64,000 nt of DNA from Hordeum vulgare subsp. vulgare (GCF_904849725.1 NC_058524.1:350979823-351043822), one strand, 5' to 3'; shown: positions 35,581 through 47,787, counted from the stretch's first letter. Notes: a model not told the origin generated them from the sequence alone. Numbers and translations: made by a program.

Positions 35581-37335
35581 CTATGAAACAATTCCACATT
35601 GTCTTAAGTGAGCACCAAACTCGAAACTCAGATATTCACCCCCACGATCAGACCGTAGGAACTGGATCTTCTTGTTACGAAGATTTTCAACTTCACTCTG
35701 AAATTGCTTGAACTTTTCAAATGTTTCAGACTTGTGATTCATCAAGTAGACATAACCATATCTACACAAATCGTCAGTGAAGGTGAGAAAATAACGATAT
35801 CCGCCGCGTGCCTCCACGCTCATCGGACCACACACATCGTTATGTATGATTTCCAACAAGTCACTTGCACGCTCCATTGTTCCGGAGAACGGAGTCTTAG
35901 TCATCTTGCCCATGAGGCATGGTTCGCACGTGTCAAGTGAATCAAAGTCAAGTGACTCCAAAAGTCCATCAGCATGGAGTTTCTTCATGCGCTTTACACC
36001 AATATGACCTAAGCGGTAGTGCCACAAAAATATGGCGCCATCATTGTTAACTCTAACTCTTTTGGTCTCAATGTTATGTATGTGTGTATCGCTATCAAGA
36101 TTCAATATGAACAATCCTCTCACATTGGGTGCATGACCATAAAAGATGTTACTCATAGAAATAGAACAACCATTATTCTCTGACTTAAAAGAGTAACCGT
36201 CTCGCAATAAACAAGATCCAGATATAATGTTCATGCTCAATGCAGGCACTAAATAACAATGATTTAAGTTCATAACTAATCCTGATGGTAACTGAAGTGA
36301 AACTGTGCCCACGGCGATTGCATCAACCTTGGAACCATTTCCTACGCGCATCGTCACTTCATCTTTCGCCAGCCTTCGTCTATTCCGCAGTTCCTGTTTC
36401 GAGTTGCAAATATGAGCAACAGAACCGGTATCGAATACCCAGGCACTACTACGAGAGCCGCTTAAGTACACATCAATAACTTGTATATCAAATATACCTG
36501 ATTTTTCTTTGGCCGCCTTCTTATCTACCACATACTTGGGGCAATTGCGCTTCCAGTGACCCATACCCTTCCAATAGTAACACTCCGTTTCAGGCTTAGG
36601 TCCAGCTTTGGGTTTCTTCGTCGGATTGGTAACAGGCTTGCCGCTCTTCTTTGAATTACCCTTCTTGCCTTTGCCGTTTCTCTTGAAACTAGTGGTCTTA
36701 TTCACCATCAACACTTGATGCTCTTTACGGAGTTCAGACTCTGCGACTTTCAGCATCGCAAACAACTCGCCGGGAGACTTGTTCATCCCTTGCATGTTGT
36801 AGCTCAACACAAAGACTTTATAGCTTGGAGGCAGTGATTGAAGGATTCTGTCAGTTATAGCCTCTTGCGGGAGTTCAATCCCCAGCTCAGCTAGACGGTT
36901 TGAGTACCCAGACATTTTGAACACATGTTCACTGACAGACGAGTTTTCCTCCATCTTGCAAGCATAGAATTTATCGAAGGTCTCATACCTCTCGATCCGG
37001 GCGTTCTTCTGAAAGATAAACTTCAATTCCTGGAACATCTCAAATGCTCCATGACGATCAAAGGGACGTTGAAGTCCCGGTTCTAAGCCATACAAGACTG
37101 CACATTGAACTACTGAGTAGTCCTCCTTACGTGCTAACCAAGCGTTCTTAACATCCTGATCAGCCGTAGCGGGTGGTTCATCTCCTAGCGCAGCATTAAG
37201 GACATAATCCTTCTTCCCAGCTTGTAAGATTAGCTTAAGATTACGAGCCCAGTCTACAAAGTTGCTTCCATCATCTTTCAACTTAGCTTTCTCTAGGAAC
37301 GTATTAAAATTCAGGGTGACTGTCGCGTGAGCCAT
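35581..37335 (-). pseudogene. Gag, protease and integrase N-terminal half of Copia B (584 codons)
   Basis: Starts MAHATVTLNFNTFLEKAKLK at 37335. The capsid/UBN2-type domain is at residues about 10-215. The zinc knuckle at 252-265 reads CYYWKGMGHWKRNC: Trp255 replaces the second Cys, so RNA binding is probably lost (C1 keeps this Cys). The protease D302-T303-G304 is intact (VFDTGSVAHIC). The pre-integrase zinc site is His439, His444, Cys470, Cys473. The integrase core has Asp500 (NDVCGP) and Asp563 (RSDRGGEY). An in-frame TAG (35583-35581) ends it after GIVS, between the second Asp and the catalytic Glu. Start choice: first Met, 1.26 kb from the LTR, as in BARE1. Confidence 0.9.
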
Positions 37336-38590
37336 GATCTACAACACAAATATATTCAAAGTGGACTTAGACTATGTTCAAGATAATTAGAGTTTAACTT
37401 AATCAAAATTATACGCTAAACACCCACTCAAAAAGTACATCTCTCTAGTCATTTGAGTGGTTCATGATCCACTTACACTAGCTCAAGTCCGATCATCACG
37501 TGAGTTGAGTATAGTTTCAGTGGTAAGCATCCCTATGCTAATCATATCATCTATATGATTCATGATCGACCTTTCGGTCTCATGTGTTCCGAGGCCATGT
37601 CTGCACATGCTAGGCTCGTTAAGCTTAACCCGAGTGTTCCGCGTGCGCAACTGTTTTGCACCCGTTGTATGTGAACGTTGAGTCTATCACACCCGACCAT
37701 CACGTGGTGTCTCGAAACGACGAACTGTAGCAACGGTGCACAGTCGGGGAAAACACAATTTCGTCTTGAAATTTTAGTGAGAGATCACCTCATAATGCTA
37801 CCGTCATTCTAAGCAAAATAAGGTGCATAAAAGGATTAACATCACATGCAATTCATAAGTGACATGATATGGCCATCATCACGTGCTTCTTGATCTCCAT
37901 CACCAAAGCACCGACACGATCTTCTTGTCACCGGCGCCGCACCATGATCTCCATCAACGTGTCGCCATCGGGGTTGTCGTGCTACTCATGCTATTACTAC
38001 TAAGGCTACATCCTAGCAAAATAGTAAACGCATCTGCAAGCACAAACGTTAGTATAAAGACAACCCTACGGCTCCTGTCGGTAGCCGTACCATCGACGTG
38101 CAAGTCGATATTATCTATTACAACATGATCATCTCATACATCCAATATATCACATCACATCGTTGGCCATATCACATCACAAGCATACCCTGCAAAAACA
38201 AGTTAGACGTCCTCTAATTTTGTTGTTGCATGTTTTACGTGGTGACCACGGGTATCTAGTAGGATCGCATCTTACTTACGCAAACACCACAACGGAGATA
38301 TATGAGTTGATATTTAACCTCATCCAAGGACCTCGTCGGTCAAATCCGATTCAACTAAAGTTGGAGAAACCGACACTTGCGAGTCATCTTTGAGCAACGG
38401 GGTTACTCGTAGCGATGAAACACGTCTCTCATAAGCGTACGAGTAATGTCGGTCCAAGCCGCTTCAATCCAACAATACCGCGGAATCAAGAAAAGACTAA
38501 GGAGGGCAGCAAAACGCACATCACCGCCCACAAAAACTTTTGTATTCTACTCAAGAAGACATCTACGCATGAACCTAGCTCTGATACCAC
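37336..38590 (-). other. 5' leader of Copia B with primer-binding site
   Basis: About 1.25 kb between 5' LTR and gag, with the perfect Met-tRNA primer site at 38589-38578. It is homologous to C1's leader. Short ORFs occur on both strands but none is shared with C1, so I call it non-coding; in BARE elements this region carries packaging and dimerisation signals (family knowledge, not shown here). Confidence 0.8.
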
Positions 38591-40355
38591 TGTTGGGGAA
38601 CGTCGCATGGGAAACAAAAAATTTCCTACGCGCACGAAGACCTATCATGGTGATGTCCATCTACGAGAGGGGATGAGTGACCTATGTACCCTTATAGACC
38701 GTACAGCAGAAGCGTTAGTGAACGCGGTTGATGTAGTGGAACGTCCTCACGTCCCTCGATCCGCCCCGCGAACAATCCCGCGATCAGTGCCACGATCTAG
38801 TACCGAACGGACGGCACCTCCGCGTTCAGCACACGTACAGCTCGATGATGATCTCGGCCTTCTTGATCCAGCAAGAGAGACGGAGAGGTAGAAGAGTTCT
38901 CTGGCAGCGTGACGGCGCTCCGGAGGTTGGTGGAGGTATGTGGTCGGGCTGCCGTGGAAAAGTCGTCTCAAATCAGCCCTAAAACCATCGTATATATAGG
39001 TGGGAGAGAAGGGACCTTGCCTTGGGGCTCAAGGAGCCCCAAGGGGGTCGGCCGAGCCAAGGGGGGAAGGTCTCCCCCCCCCCCCAAACCGAGTTGGACT
39101 TGGTTTGGTGGGTGGGAGTCCTTCCTTCCCTTCCCACCTCCTCTTTTTTTTCTTTCTCTTTGATTTTTCTTCCAATGCGCATAGGGCCCTTTTGGGCTGT
39201 ACCACCAGCCCACTAAGGGCTAATGTGCCACCCTCAAGGCCTATGGGCTTCCCCGGGGTGGGTTGCCCCCCCCCCCCCCCCGGTGAACTCCCAGAACCCA
39301 TTCGTCATTCCCGGTACATTCCCGGTAACTTCGAAAACCTTCCGGTAATCAAATGAGGTCATCCTATATATCAATCTTTGTTTCCGGACCATTCGGAAAC
39401 CCTCGTGACGTCCGTGACCTCATCCGGGACTCCGAACAACATTCGGTAACCAACCATATAACTCAAATACGCATAAAACAACGTCGAACCTTAAGTGTGC
39501 ACACCCTGCGGGTTCAAGAACTATGTAGACATGACCCGAGAGACTCCTCGGTCAATATCCAATAGCGGGACCTGGATGTCCATATTGGATCCTACAAATT
39601 CTACGAAGAACTTATCGTTTGAACCTCAGTGTCAAGGATTCATATAATCCCGTATGTCATTCCCTTTGTCCTTCGGTATGTTACTTGCCCGAGATTCGAT
39701 CGTTAGTATCCGCATACCTATTTCAATCTCGTTTACCGGCAAGTCTCTTTACTCGTTCCGTAATACAAGATCCCGTAACTTACACTAAGTCACATTGCTT
39801 GCAAGGCTTGTCTGTGATGTTGTATTACCGAGTGGGCCCCGAGATACCTCTCCGTCACACGGAGTGACAAATCCCAGTCTTGATCCATACTAACTCAACT
39901 AACACCTTCGGAGATACCTGTAGAGTATCTTTATAGTCACCCAGTTACGTTGCGATGTGTGATACACACAAAGTATTCCTCCGGTGTCAGTGAGTTATAT
40001 GATCTCATGGTCATAGGAACAAATACTTGACACGCAGAAAATAGTAGCAACAAAATGACACGATCAACATGCTATGTCTATTAGTTTGGGTCTAGTCCAT
40101 CACGTGATTCTCCTAATGACGTGATCCAGTTATCAAGCAACAACACCTTGTTCATAATCAGAAGACACTGACTATCTTTGATCAACTGGCTAGCCAACTA
40201 GAGGCTTGCTAGGGACAGTGTTTTGTCTATGTATCCACACATGTAAATGAGTCTTCATTCAATACAATTATAGCATGGATAATAAACGATTATCTTGATA
40301 CAGGAATTATAATAATAACTATATTTATTATTGCCTCTAGGGCATAATTCCAACA
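38591..40355 (-). repeat. 5' LTR of Copia B (1765 bp)
   Basis: TGTTGGGGAACG...TAATTCCAACA. TATA box TATATATA (minus) at 38991-38998; as the 5' LTR it would be the element's promoter. It lacks the 65-bp segment present in the partner; the junction is at 38930/38931 within GGTTGG|TGGAGG. It contains a 16-base C run (39266-39281). The last 850 bp are nearly identical to the other LTR. Confidence 0.95.
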
Positions 40356-40770
40356 GGACATACTGCACGAGCATCCCAAGAGCATCATCTTCCTCTCCTC
40401 TAGGGCATGCAAAGGCATAGTGGATGGTGTACAACATGTGGCATGGTAGGTAATAAGAAGGACGAGTCTTCATTGCCGGAAGAGTGTCTCGGAGACGAGC
40501 AATCGCCTCCCTGGCTGCCATCGGAATAACCTGCCTCTCCGTAGGCATGGCTCTCCCCACGAAACGAAGGCGATGATACTCTAGTCGACCATCAATAAAA
40601 TGCACCGATGCCTGATACATAGTCAGGGAGTCGCTGATCTTGTGGCGGTAAAACGTGTACTCGGTGCGGACCGTCTGTCCAATCGCGATCTTCACGATGA
40701 CAGAAAGCAGTCGCGAAAATCCCGTTGGCTCGTTGGCGAACACCTGCGACGGGCAACCATTGCCAGCCAT
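40356..40770 (-). CDS. Pre-gag ORF of chromovirus E, N-terminal part
   Basis: Starts at the ATG at 40770-40768 (MAGNGCPSQVFANEPTG), about 134 bp downstream of the PBS (40915-40904), and is open for 138 codons to the point where Copia B inserted. An upstream in-frame Met at 40791 exists; I prefer 40770 because the sequence before it is A/T-rich leader. The middle reads like two beta strands and a helix (YQASVHFIDG, YHRLRFVGRA, MAAREAIARLRDTL), vaguely like a double-stranded RNA-binding fold; this is my inference from pattern only. No stop or shift in 138 codons, unlike the pol of the same element. Function unknown. Confidence 0.58.
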
Positions 40771-41699
40771 CTGCAAAACAAAAAATTTCATTTAGTCAAA
40801 ACATAAATATATGTTGACTAACAGAAAATTGCTAACACAAGCAAGCCATAAAACGACTAATCCGGTCAGCGATCGTACCTAGTGGTTTCCTACAATCAGC
40901 CTGGCTCTGGTACCAAGTTTGTCATGAACTGTTTCCAAATAAATGATTTAATTGGAAATTAGCCATTCGCATCCATAGTGAAGAAAGTATTCCCCACTGA
41001 CAGACTCAACTTGATGCAGAAAACCAGTAGTACTCAATATTATACAAGTAGAGCGAGGGTCGCTCTACAAATTATTACAACATATTGAAGTCTTAGGATA
41101 GATGGAAATGTTAAAGTGGTCTTAGGGTGAATCTACTGCTCGCGAAGATAAAAGGAGCACGTCACATCAGAGTAATGTGACGTGACGAGTAATACTACGT
41201 GTTAAGCCTCAAAGTGAAGCTCAACATTTTATTCGAAGTGGCGGAAGCGGTGGAATAAAACAGCGACGAACTCCAGGATCACAAGACTGACAGGGACTCA
41301 TCTAGACATTGGACTCCCTATCGAACTCTTCATCCATGAGGTCTCCTTCATCCATATCTGGCCACAACAACAAGCCAGTGGGTACTCCAAGAAGTACTCG
41401 CAAACAGTTTGCACAAAAGATGAAATGCATGTAGTTGATTTTATTATGCATGGTTAGAGTCAAGTTATATCCACAATATAATTGAAGAAAGTAAATAAGT
41501 TAAAGGATAAATCGGGTGGTAGTCCTCCCGAGACAACCGTAACAAAAAAAATAGACCACCGTCGGGCGTCTGAGCGACACCACACACAGGGCATAACATA
41601 AATGACATAAATAATAAGCCTCAAATGGGCGTCTTTGCGACACCACAGTAACGGCATGGATAAAATAAAATAATGTGCCGCAGTCGGTCGTCTCCACGA

Positions 41700-41908
41700 C
41701 ACCACAAAAAGTGCTTATAAGAATAATAAAAACAATGCCACGGTCGGGTGTTTCAGCGACACCACATAAAGGGCTTATGAGAATAATAAAAACAATGCCA
41801 TAGTCGGGCATCTCAGCGACACCGCTTAAAGGGCTTATAAGAATAATAAAGACAATGCCACAGTCGGGCGTCACAGCGACACCACATAAAGGGCTTATAA
41901 GAATGATA
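41700..41908 (-). repeat. 60-bp tandem array in E's 5' LTR
   Basis: Partner of the array at 23089-23316, same 60-bp period and copy number (GGGCTTATAAGAATAATAAA recurs every 60 bases). The enclosing sense ORF (41940-41500) is also exactly 146 codons. About 27 residues differ between the two LTR versions, so the frame is kept but the protein sequence is not conserved. Confidence 0.92.
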
Positions 41909-44900
41909 TATTGAACATCCAGGAGGTGGAACCGTCCCAAGGTTATCCAACAGATACAATTATAAGGGTTAGTCCAGAGTAATAATACATGATATCATAA
42001 TATCCCACATCATCATATGGTTCACCACATCCATTATTGGTAATATCCCTTATGCTCCGAAGACCGACTCTAGGACCGACACTTGACTCGTCAAACCAGG
42101 TCCTTGACCGGGGACACGGCTACTCAAATAGTTTGGACTCTCCAGAGGGTGTACTCTTTACCCATAGCCCATGGTTTTCAATAGTCAATATGACTAATTC
42201 CACGTACGGTATTTTAGAAGTGGGCACTCAGAATCAGCACACACCCACTTTACCTCCGCGAAGCCCGGATTCACACGGACTACGCTGCCAAGGTAAAACC
42301 ATAAGACGGGGAGGCTCTAACCTCGACTAGCATGGGATCAACAATATTTAAAACACGCGCTCACGGGGAGTGCCCTCCCTTCCGGTCCCTGACCGGAAAC
42401 ACCCATGCCCCCTGACTGGATGACTGGATTTATTCCAGGGCCATGGATACCTTCATACCGGCCCCTCTACTTGGTGTGTGACTGATAATAAGTCTACAAC
42501 TGACAATACCGAACCCATTATCCAGGGAACTTTGGTAGCACGATAAGAACTATGACACGGACAAGACTCGATCTAGGTCGATACTGGAGTTTACCAAATT
42601 TATACCAACACCATTGTGCTCAAGCCATGACAAGGCCATAACCTATCACGTCCTGTGTGACTAGGTTATTCCATAACCTTTTATAGTTATCACTTGCCAT
42701 CATCATATTTTTATTATGGTTGAATATGTAAACCAGGTATGAAATATGCAAGGTGATGAGTAGTAAATATGAGTCAACTTAGCAAACATCACACCAAAAG
42801 TAACAAACATGCTTGCCTGGGTCCACGTAGTCGGGATCTAGCTCGGTGCAGTTGACGTCGGGAATTTCATTGTCGGAATCTTCGGTATAGATCAAACAAG
42901 GGTATAAGTGGTGCTGCCTATCAACTGGTCTTAAAATATTTTTAGAAAAATGTTAAAACAAACTAGGCATTAGCAAGAACAATTTGCAAAAAGAATCACT
43001 AAAAAATAAGTTATGGATCAAACGTTATAGCCAAAACATTATCAGGGACTATTTTGTAATTAGTTTTTATAAAACCAGGGGCTAGACTGAGATTTAGTCA
43101 AAACGCCCTAAGGGAAAGACGATTTCCCGAAAGGAACACGGCTACTCACCGAATACGTTTCCGTCGAAACGCTTTGGACGAAGAGAGAGACACTGACAGA
43201 GGGGTCCCCCTGTCAGGTTTGAATGCTCCACCGCCGCCAGAAGCTTCCGGCGATCACCGGTGATGCTAGGAGGGAGAGGAGAGCCAGCTGGGGGTGCGGG
43301 TGCATGCACCGTTGTCTCGCGAGACTGATGGAGGGGGATTGGACTACGGGGGAAGCCTCACATCGATGACGGCAGATCTTCGATGGCAGCAACTCCGGTG
43401 ACGCGAGGAGATCGATGACAGAGAGCCTCTGTGATGAAATTGAGCACGGCGTAAGCAGGGGAGGAGCTCCTGGATGCAAACGAAAGCCTCAGGGGGTCCT
43501 ACCTCTACTTACACTGCACGGGAGTGGCCGAATCTCGAAGTAGATCGGGGCGGCCGGAGCTGGGGAAGAAGGCCCCTCGAGGACCCCCTCCTGGATCGGT
43601 TGGTTCCTAGAGGTGGAGATGGAGAATGGGGAAGAGTTGGGCGAGGTCAGAAGCACTTGAGGAGATCTCTATTTATAGGCGCCACGAGACGAGCTAAGAC
43701 ATTAACTCCGGCGAGCGATTCCGGTGATGCAGGACCTTGGGCAGGAGGTTAGGTGGTTAGGATCGCACCTAATCACCACTAGGGCTCCATTTTTGACTAG
43801 ACAGCGGTTGGTCATCGACCGTGGCAACGCGGCGACGACGTGGCCATTGCTGCGCACTACGGCTGCACAACCTGTGCTCTGAGATGCACGGTGTATGGCG
43901 ACGGTCTTCGCGGAGCACATGGTCGAGGGGGGGGACACGCGACGGCAGCAGGAGCAAGGGGCGGTACCGGCCGACACGGAGTCAAACCGGTTAGCAGCTG
44001 CTGCTGCTGCAGAGCCGCTGCCAGGGCTTTGGCCGGCTCTATCGGTGAGCTACCGATGAGGGGAAGAGGCCAAGCATTCGGCGATACTGCGGATAGCATC
44101 GAGGCACATGAGCAACGGCTAAATCGCTGCTACTGGTGAGATTGATGAAGGGGGGGGGGATGTTGCCCTGTGTCTGAATTTCAGTCAGGTGCACATGAGG
44201 TGCTCGACAAAAAGAAAGACATAGCTAGAAAAAGAATTTGATGCTAAATTTTTGAGGGGAGCACTCTCATTGGAAGAAAAGATGCTGCAAAAAAATTTAG
44301 AATTTTTGGTGGACCTTAAGGCAGGTTTGAATCAAAAATGAGTTTCTGGGGTCAAACTTCAGTCAAACCAAATTTGAATTTTTCAAACTTGAGGACCCAA
44401 AGTTTTTGCTGGAATAGATTGAGGATACTAAGGACTACAAACTGCCAAGGTTTGGGGTCAAGATTCCAAAGGAAAAAGGAGGTTCCTTTGAAAAAAATTC
44501 TTGGAGCTCAAACTGATTATAGAAATTCCCATTTTAATAATGAAAATAATCGGGGTGATCCATCCCTTCTAAATCTTTGGAAAAACATTCAAAAACAATC
44601 TTAGGGCTAGGAGACACTACTGGAAAACTGTTTTTTGCCATCTGCCTAGTCTTTGCCGTCTGCTAGCTGACGACAAAGACACTCTTTGCCATCAGCTTCA
44701 GCAAAACTGACGGCAAAGAACTGGCTGATGGCAAAGAAGGTCTTTGCCAGCAGTCAACTCTTTGCCGTCTGCCGCAGACGGCAAAGAAGGGGCCAGCAGA
44801 CGGCAAAGAAGCTCATCTGGCCGGGGGAACCTTGGGTCAAACTACTCCCTTCTTTGTCGTCTGCTGGCTGACGGCAAAGATGCGAGAGGCAGACGGCAAA

Positions 44901-45028
44901 GAGTATTAACCCCTTTGCCGTCCGCCAGCAGACGGCAAAGGTCTTGAATCTAGTAACGGATGTCCAGCCCCCAACGCGGCCCTATCTCTCTCTCTCAAAC
45001 GGCCCCTCCCTCTCTCTCTCCTCCCCCG

Positions 45029-45294
45029 ATGCCCAACGCTGCCACCACTGTCGCCACGCCACCCCCGGCGCCGCCCTGGTGCCCCTGGTGCCGCCCCCGA
45101 AGCCCCACAACCCCCCCGGCGCCCCGTGGTGCCGCCCCTAAAGCCCCACCACCGGCGCCCCGTGGTGCCCCTGGTGCGCCCCCGCTGCCCCACCCCCAAC
45201 GCCCCTGGTGCCGCCCCCGCAGCCCCACCGCCGGCGCCGCCGGCCCAGCCACTACCCCGCAGGCCTCGGCGCCGGCCCCGCAGCCCCACTGCCG
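45029..45294 (+). CDS. Putative first exon of a CACTA-2 gene
   Basis: A CT-rich leader (44989-45026) precedes an ATG at 45029 and 88 codons of Pro/Ala/Arg-rich sequence (MPNAATTVATPPPAPPWC...) ending at a good donor site, CCG|GTAAGC (intron from 45295). An upstream in-frame ATG at 44960 is possible but lies in the subterminal repeats. The composition is extreme (very GC-rich, only a handful of amino acids), so it could be chance. The support is the matching acceptor and phase at 47494. It may be the 5' end of the transposase or accessory gene left in a deletion derivative; I cannot name the protein. Confidence 0.4.
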
Positions 45295-45725
45295 GTAAGC
45301 CAATCCACTCCCGCCCCCTTGTTCTTTATTTTTTGATTTTTTATAATTTGGTATTTAGTTTTTTGGAATTAGATTATAACTACCGGCATGATTTTTTATT
45401 GTTGTTGTAGTAGTTGTTCTTGTTATTGTAGTTGTTGTTGTTATTGTAGTTGTTGTGGCATATATAGTTTAGTTGGTAGCTAAGTTAATTAGTAGTTTTA
45501 GTGGTAGTTTAGTTAGTTGGTAGATTTAGTTAGTGAATTAGTAGATTTAGTAGGTAGTTTAGTGGTAGATTTTGTTTTGTTATTTAGTGGTAGCTAGATT
45601 ATTTTTCAGTTGCTTAGTGGTAGATTCTGTTTTTGTTATTTGTTTCCTGTTTAGTGCTATCTAGGTTTAGCGTTAGGTTTAGTTAGCTTCGTTAGTTAGG
45701 TTAGTTAGTTAGTTAGCTTAATAGA

Positions 45726-47200
45726 AATAATAGGAAGAAGAAGAAGAGGAGGAGGAGAAGAAGAAGAAGAAGAAGAAGAAGAGGAGGAGGAGGAGAAGAC
45801 AAAAATAAGAAGGAGAAGAAGAAAAGAAGAAGAAAAGAAGAAGAGATGAAGAAGAGAAGAAGAGAAGAAGAATACCTTCTTCTCCTCCTCCTCCTTCTCC
45901 TTCTTCTTGATTTCTTCTTCTTCTCCTCCTCCTCTTTCTTCTCCTCTATCTTATTCTCCTTACCTTATTTTCCCCAATAATAAGATAATTAGCCCATTTA
46001 GCTAAAAAATGGCTATTCTTCTCCTCTTTCATATTATCCTTGCTTTAATTAACCCAACAATGACATAATTAGCCCATTTAGCTCCAAAATACCATAATAA
46101 GCTCAAAATGGCATCAGAACCTTGGTTAGCTCATTAATATTATATACTTAGCTTGTTTTCCTCTAAAATGGGATAATTACCCCATTTAGCTCAAAAAAGA
46201 CATAATTAGGTAATTTAGCTCCAACAAGAGGAGAAGAGGAGAAGAAATAGGCAAAATGAAAAGAAAGAAGAAGAAGAAGAAGAAGAAGAGAAAAGGAGAA
46301 GGAGGAGGAGGAGAAGGAGGAGGAGAAGGCCAAGGACCTTCTATCCTTCTCCTCCTCCTCCTCCTTCTTCTTGATTTCTTGTTCTTCTCCTCCTCCTCCT
46401 CTTTCTTCTCCTCTTTCATATTATCCTTGCTTTAATGAACCCAACAATGACATAATTAACCCATTTAGCTCCAAAATACCATAATAAGCTCAAAATGGCA
46501 TAAGAACCTTCGTTAGCTCATTAATATTATATACTTAGCTAGTTTTCCTCTAAAATGGAGAATTAGCCCATTTAGCTCAAAAAAACATAATTAGGTAATT
46601 TAGCTCCAACAAGAGGAGAAGAGGAGAAGAAATAGGCAAAATGAAAAGAAAGAAGAAGAAGAAGAAGAAGGAGGAGGAGGAGAAGGCCAAGGACCTTCTA
46701 TCCTTCTCCTCCTCCTGCTTCTCCTCGTTTCCTCCTTCTTCTTGATTTCTTCTTCTTCTCCTCCTCCTCCTCTTTCTTCTCCTCTTTCATATTATCCTTG
46801 CTTTAATTAACCCAACAATGACATAATTAGCCCATTTAGCTCGAAAATACCATAATAAGCTCAAAATGGCATAAGAACCTTGGTTAGCTCATTAATAGTA
46901 TATACTTAGCTTGTTTTCCTCTAAAATGGGATAATTAGCCCATTTTGCTCAAAAAAGACATAATTAGGTAATTTAGCTCCAATAAGAGGAGAAAAGGAGA
47001 AGAAATAGGCAAAATGAAAAGAAAGAAGAAGAAGAAGAAGAGAATAAGGAGAAGGACGAGGACGTGGAGGAGAAGGCCAAGGACCTTGTAGTCCTTCTCC
47101 TCCCCCTCCTTCTCCTCCTTCTCCTCCTTCTTCTTGATTTCTTCTTCTCCTCCTTATCCTCCTCTTTCTTCTCCTCTTTCATATTATCCTTGCTTTAATT
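45726..47200. repeat. Array of ~0.37-0.39 kb units with (GAA)n/(CTT)n hairpins
   Basis: The phrase CCTCTTTCATATTATCCTTG starts near 46022, 46409, 46781 and 47173, giving spacings of about 387, 372 and 392 bp. Each unit has an AT-rich part (repeating CCCATTTAGCTC and ATAATTAG) and a strand-asymmetric part: a purine run (GAAGAAGAAG, GGAGGAGG) then AGGCCAAGGACCT then a pyrimidine run (CTCCTCCTCC, CTTCTTCTT). Each such pair is an imperfect inverted repeat of roughly 60-80 bases per arm. It lies within the putative intron of CACTA-2. The short ORFs here (poly-Lys/Glu, poly-Arg) are by-products. Confidence 0.9.
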
Positions 47201-47493
47201 AACCCAACAATGACATACTTAGCCCATTTAGCTCCAAAATGGCATAATAACCTCAAAATGGCATAAGAACCTTGGTTAGCTCATGAATATTATATACTTA
47301 GCTTGTTTTCCTCTAAAATGGGATAATTAGTCCATTTAGCTCAAAAAAGACATAATTAGGTAATTTAGCTCCAACAAATGATATATAGTTCACCACACAT
47401 ATACTTAGCTTGTTTTCCGCTAAAAATGACATAATTAGCTGAAAAACATCATATTTTGTTCTTCTTCTAACTTGCTTATTCACATTTTTGCAG

Positions 47494-47554
47494 ATTGGAT
47501 ATACTACCTGCATGGAAGCTGGCATTCATGGAGTTGAACAACGTCAATGGATGA
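47494..47554 (+). CDS. Putative last exon of a CACTA-2 gene
   Basis: A textbook acceptor (CACATTTTTGCAG, 47481-47493) precedes ATTGGATATACTACCTGCAT. Joined to the first exon in its phase 2, the frame encodes about 20 more residues (LDILPAWKLAFMELNNVNG) and ends at TGA 47552-47554. The downstream sequence up to about 47860 looks like a 3' untranslated region, with repeated GTGTGGTGAATTATA-like phrases and no terminal exon after it. Predicted intron about 2.2 kb. Unproven without transcript data. Confidence 0.38.
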
Positions 47555-47785
47555 ACTTTATATGTATATCATCTAGTTTTCATTTGAGTTGATGAACAAT
47601 GTCGAACTATATATATATGTATATATGGATAAACAGTGCAATACTTGGTATGCTGGTTCTTTGGATATATGGGGATGTACATTTGTGAATCATATATGTG
47701 TGGTGAATTATACATATGTGTTCGCAAGTATATGTGTGGTGAACTATATATCATATATGTGTGGTGAATTATATAAATGTGCTAT

Positions 47786-47787
<2 letters not shown>

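Larger units (their letters stand above)
31482..40355 (-). mobile_element. BARE1/WIS/Angela-like Ty1/Copia retrotransposon B
   Basis: A structurally complete, young Copia element on the minus strand, inserted into the pre-gag ORF of chromovirus E with a perfect 5-bp duplication GGACA (31477-31481 and 40356-40360). LTRs are 31482-33302 and 38591-40355; the PBS is a perfect Met-tRNA complement TGGTATCAGAGC (38589-38578, minus). The LTR start TGTTGGGGAACGTCGCATGG and the single gag-PR-IN-RT-RH polyprotein identify the BARE1/WIS/Angela group of Triticeae. Coding is nearly intact except one nonsense codon and two 1-bp frameshifts. LTRs differ at 14 of the first roughly 345 positions, the lowest value among the LTR pairs enclosing one another here. 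Confidence 0.95.

Noticed and set aside
44906..45289. 127-codon minus-strand Gly/Arg-rich ORF in CACTA-2
   Set aside because: Antisense shadow of the Pro/Ala-rich GC block; it runs into subterminal repeats and has no start context or motif.
46186..47182. ORFs encoding Lys/Glu/Arg/Ser repeats
   Set aside because: They are translations of (GAA)n/(CTT)n repeats.
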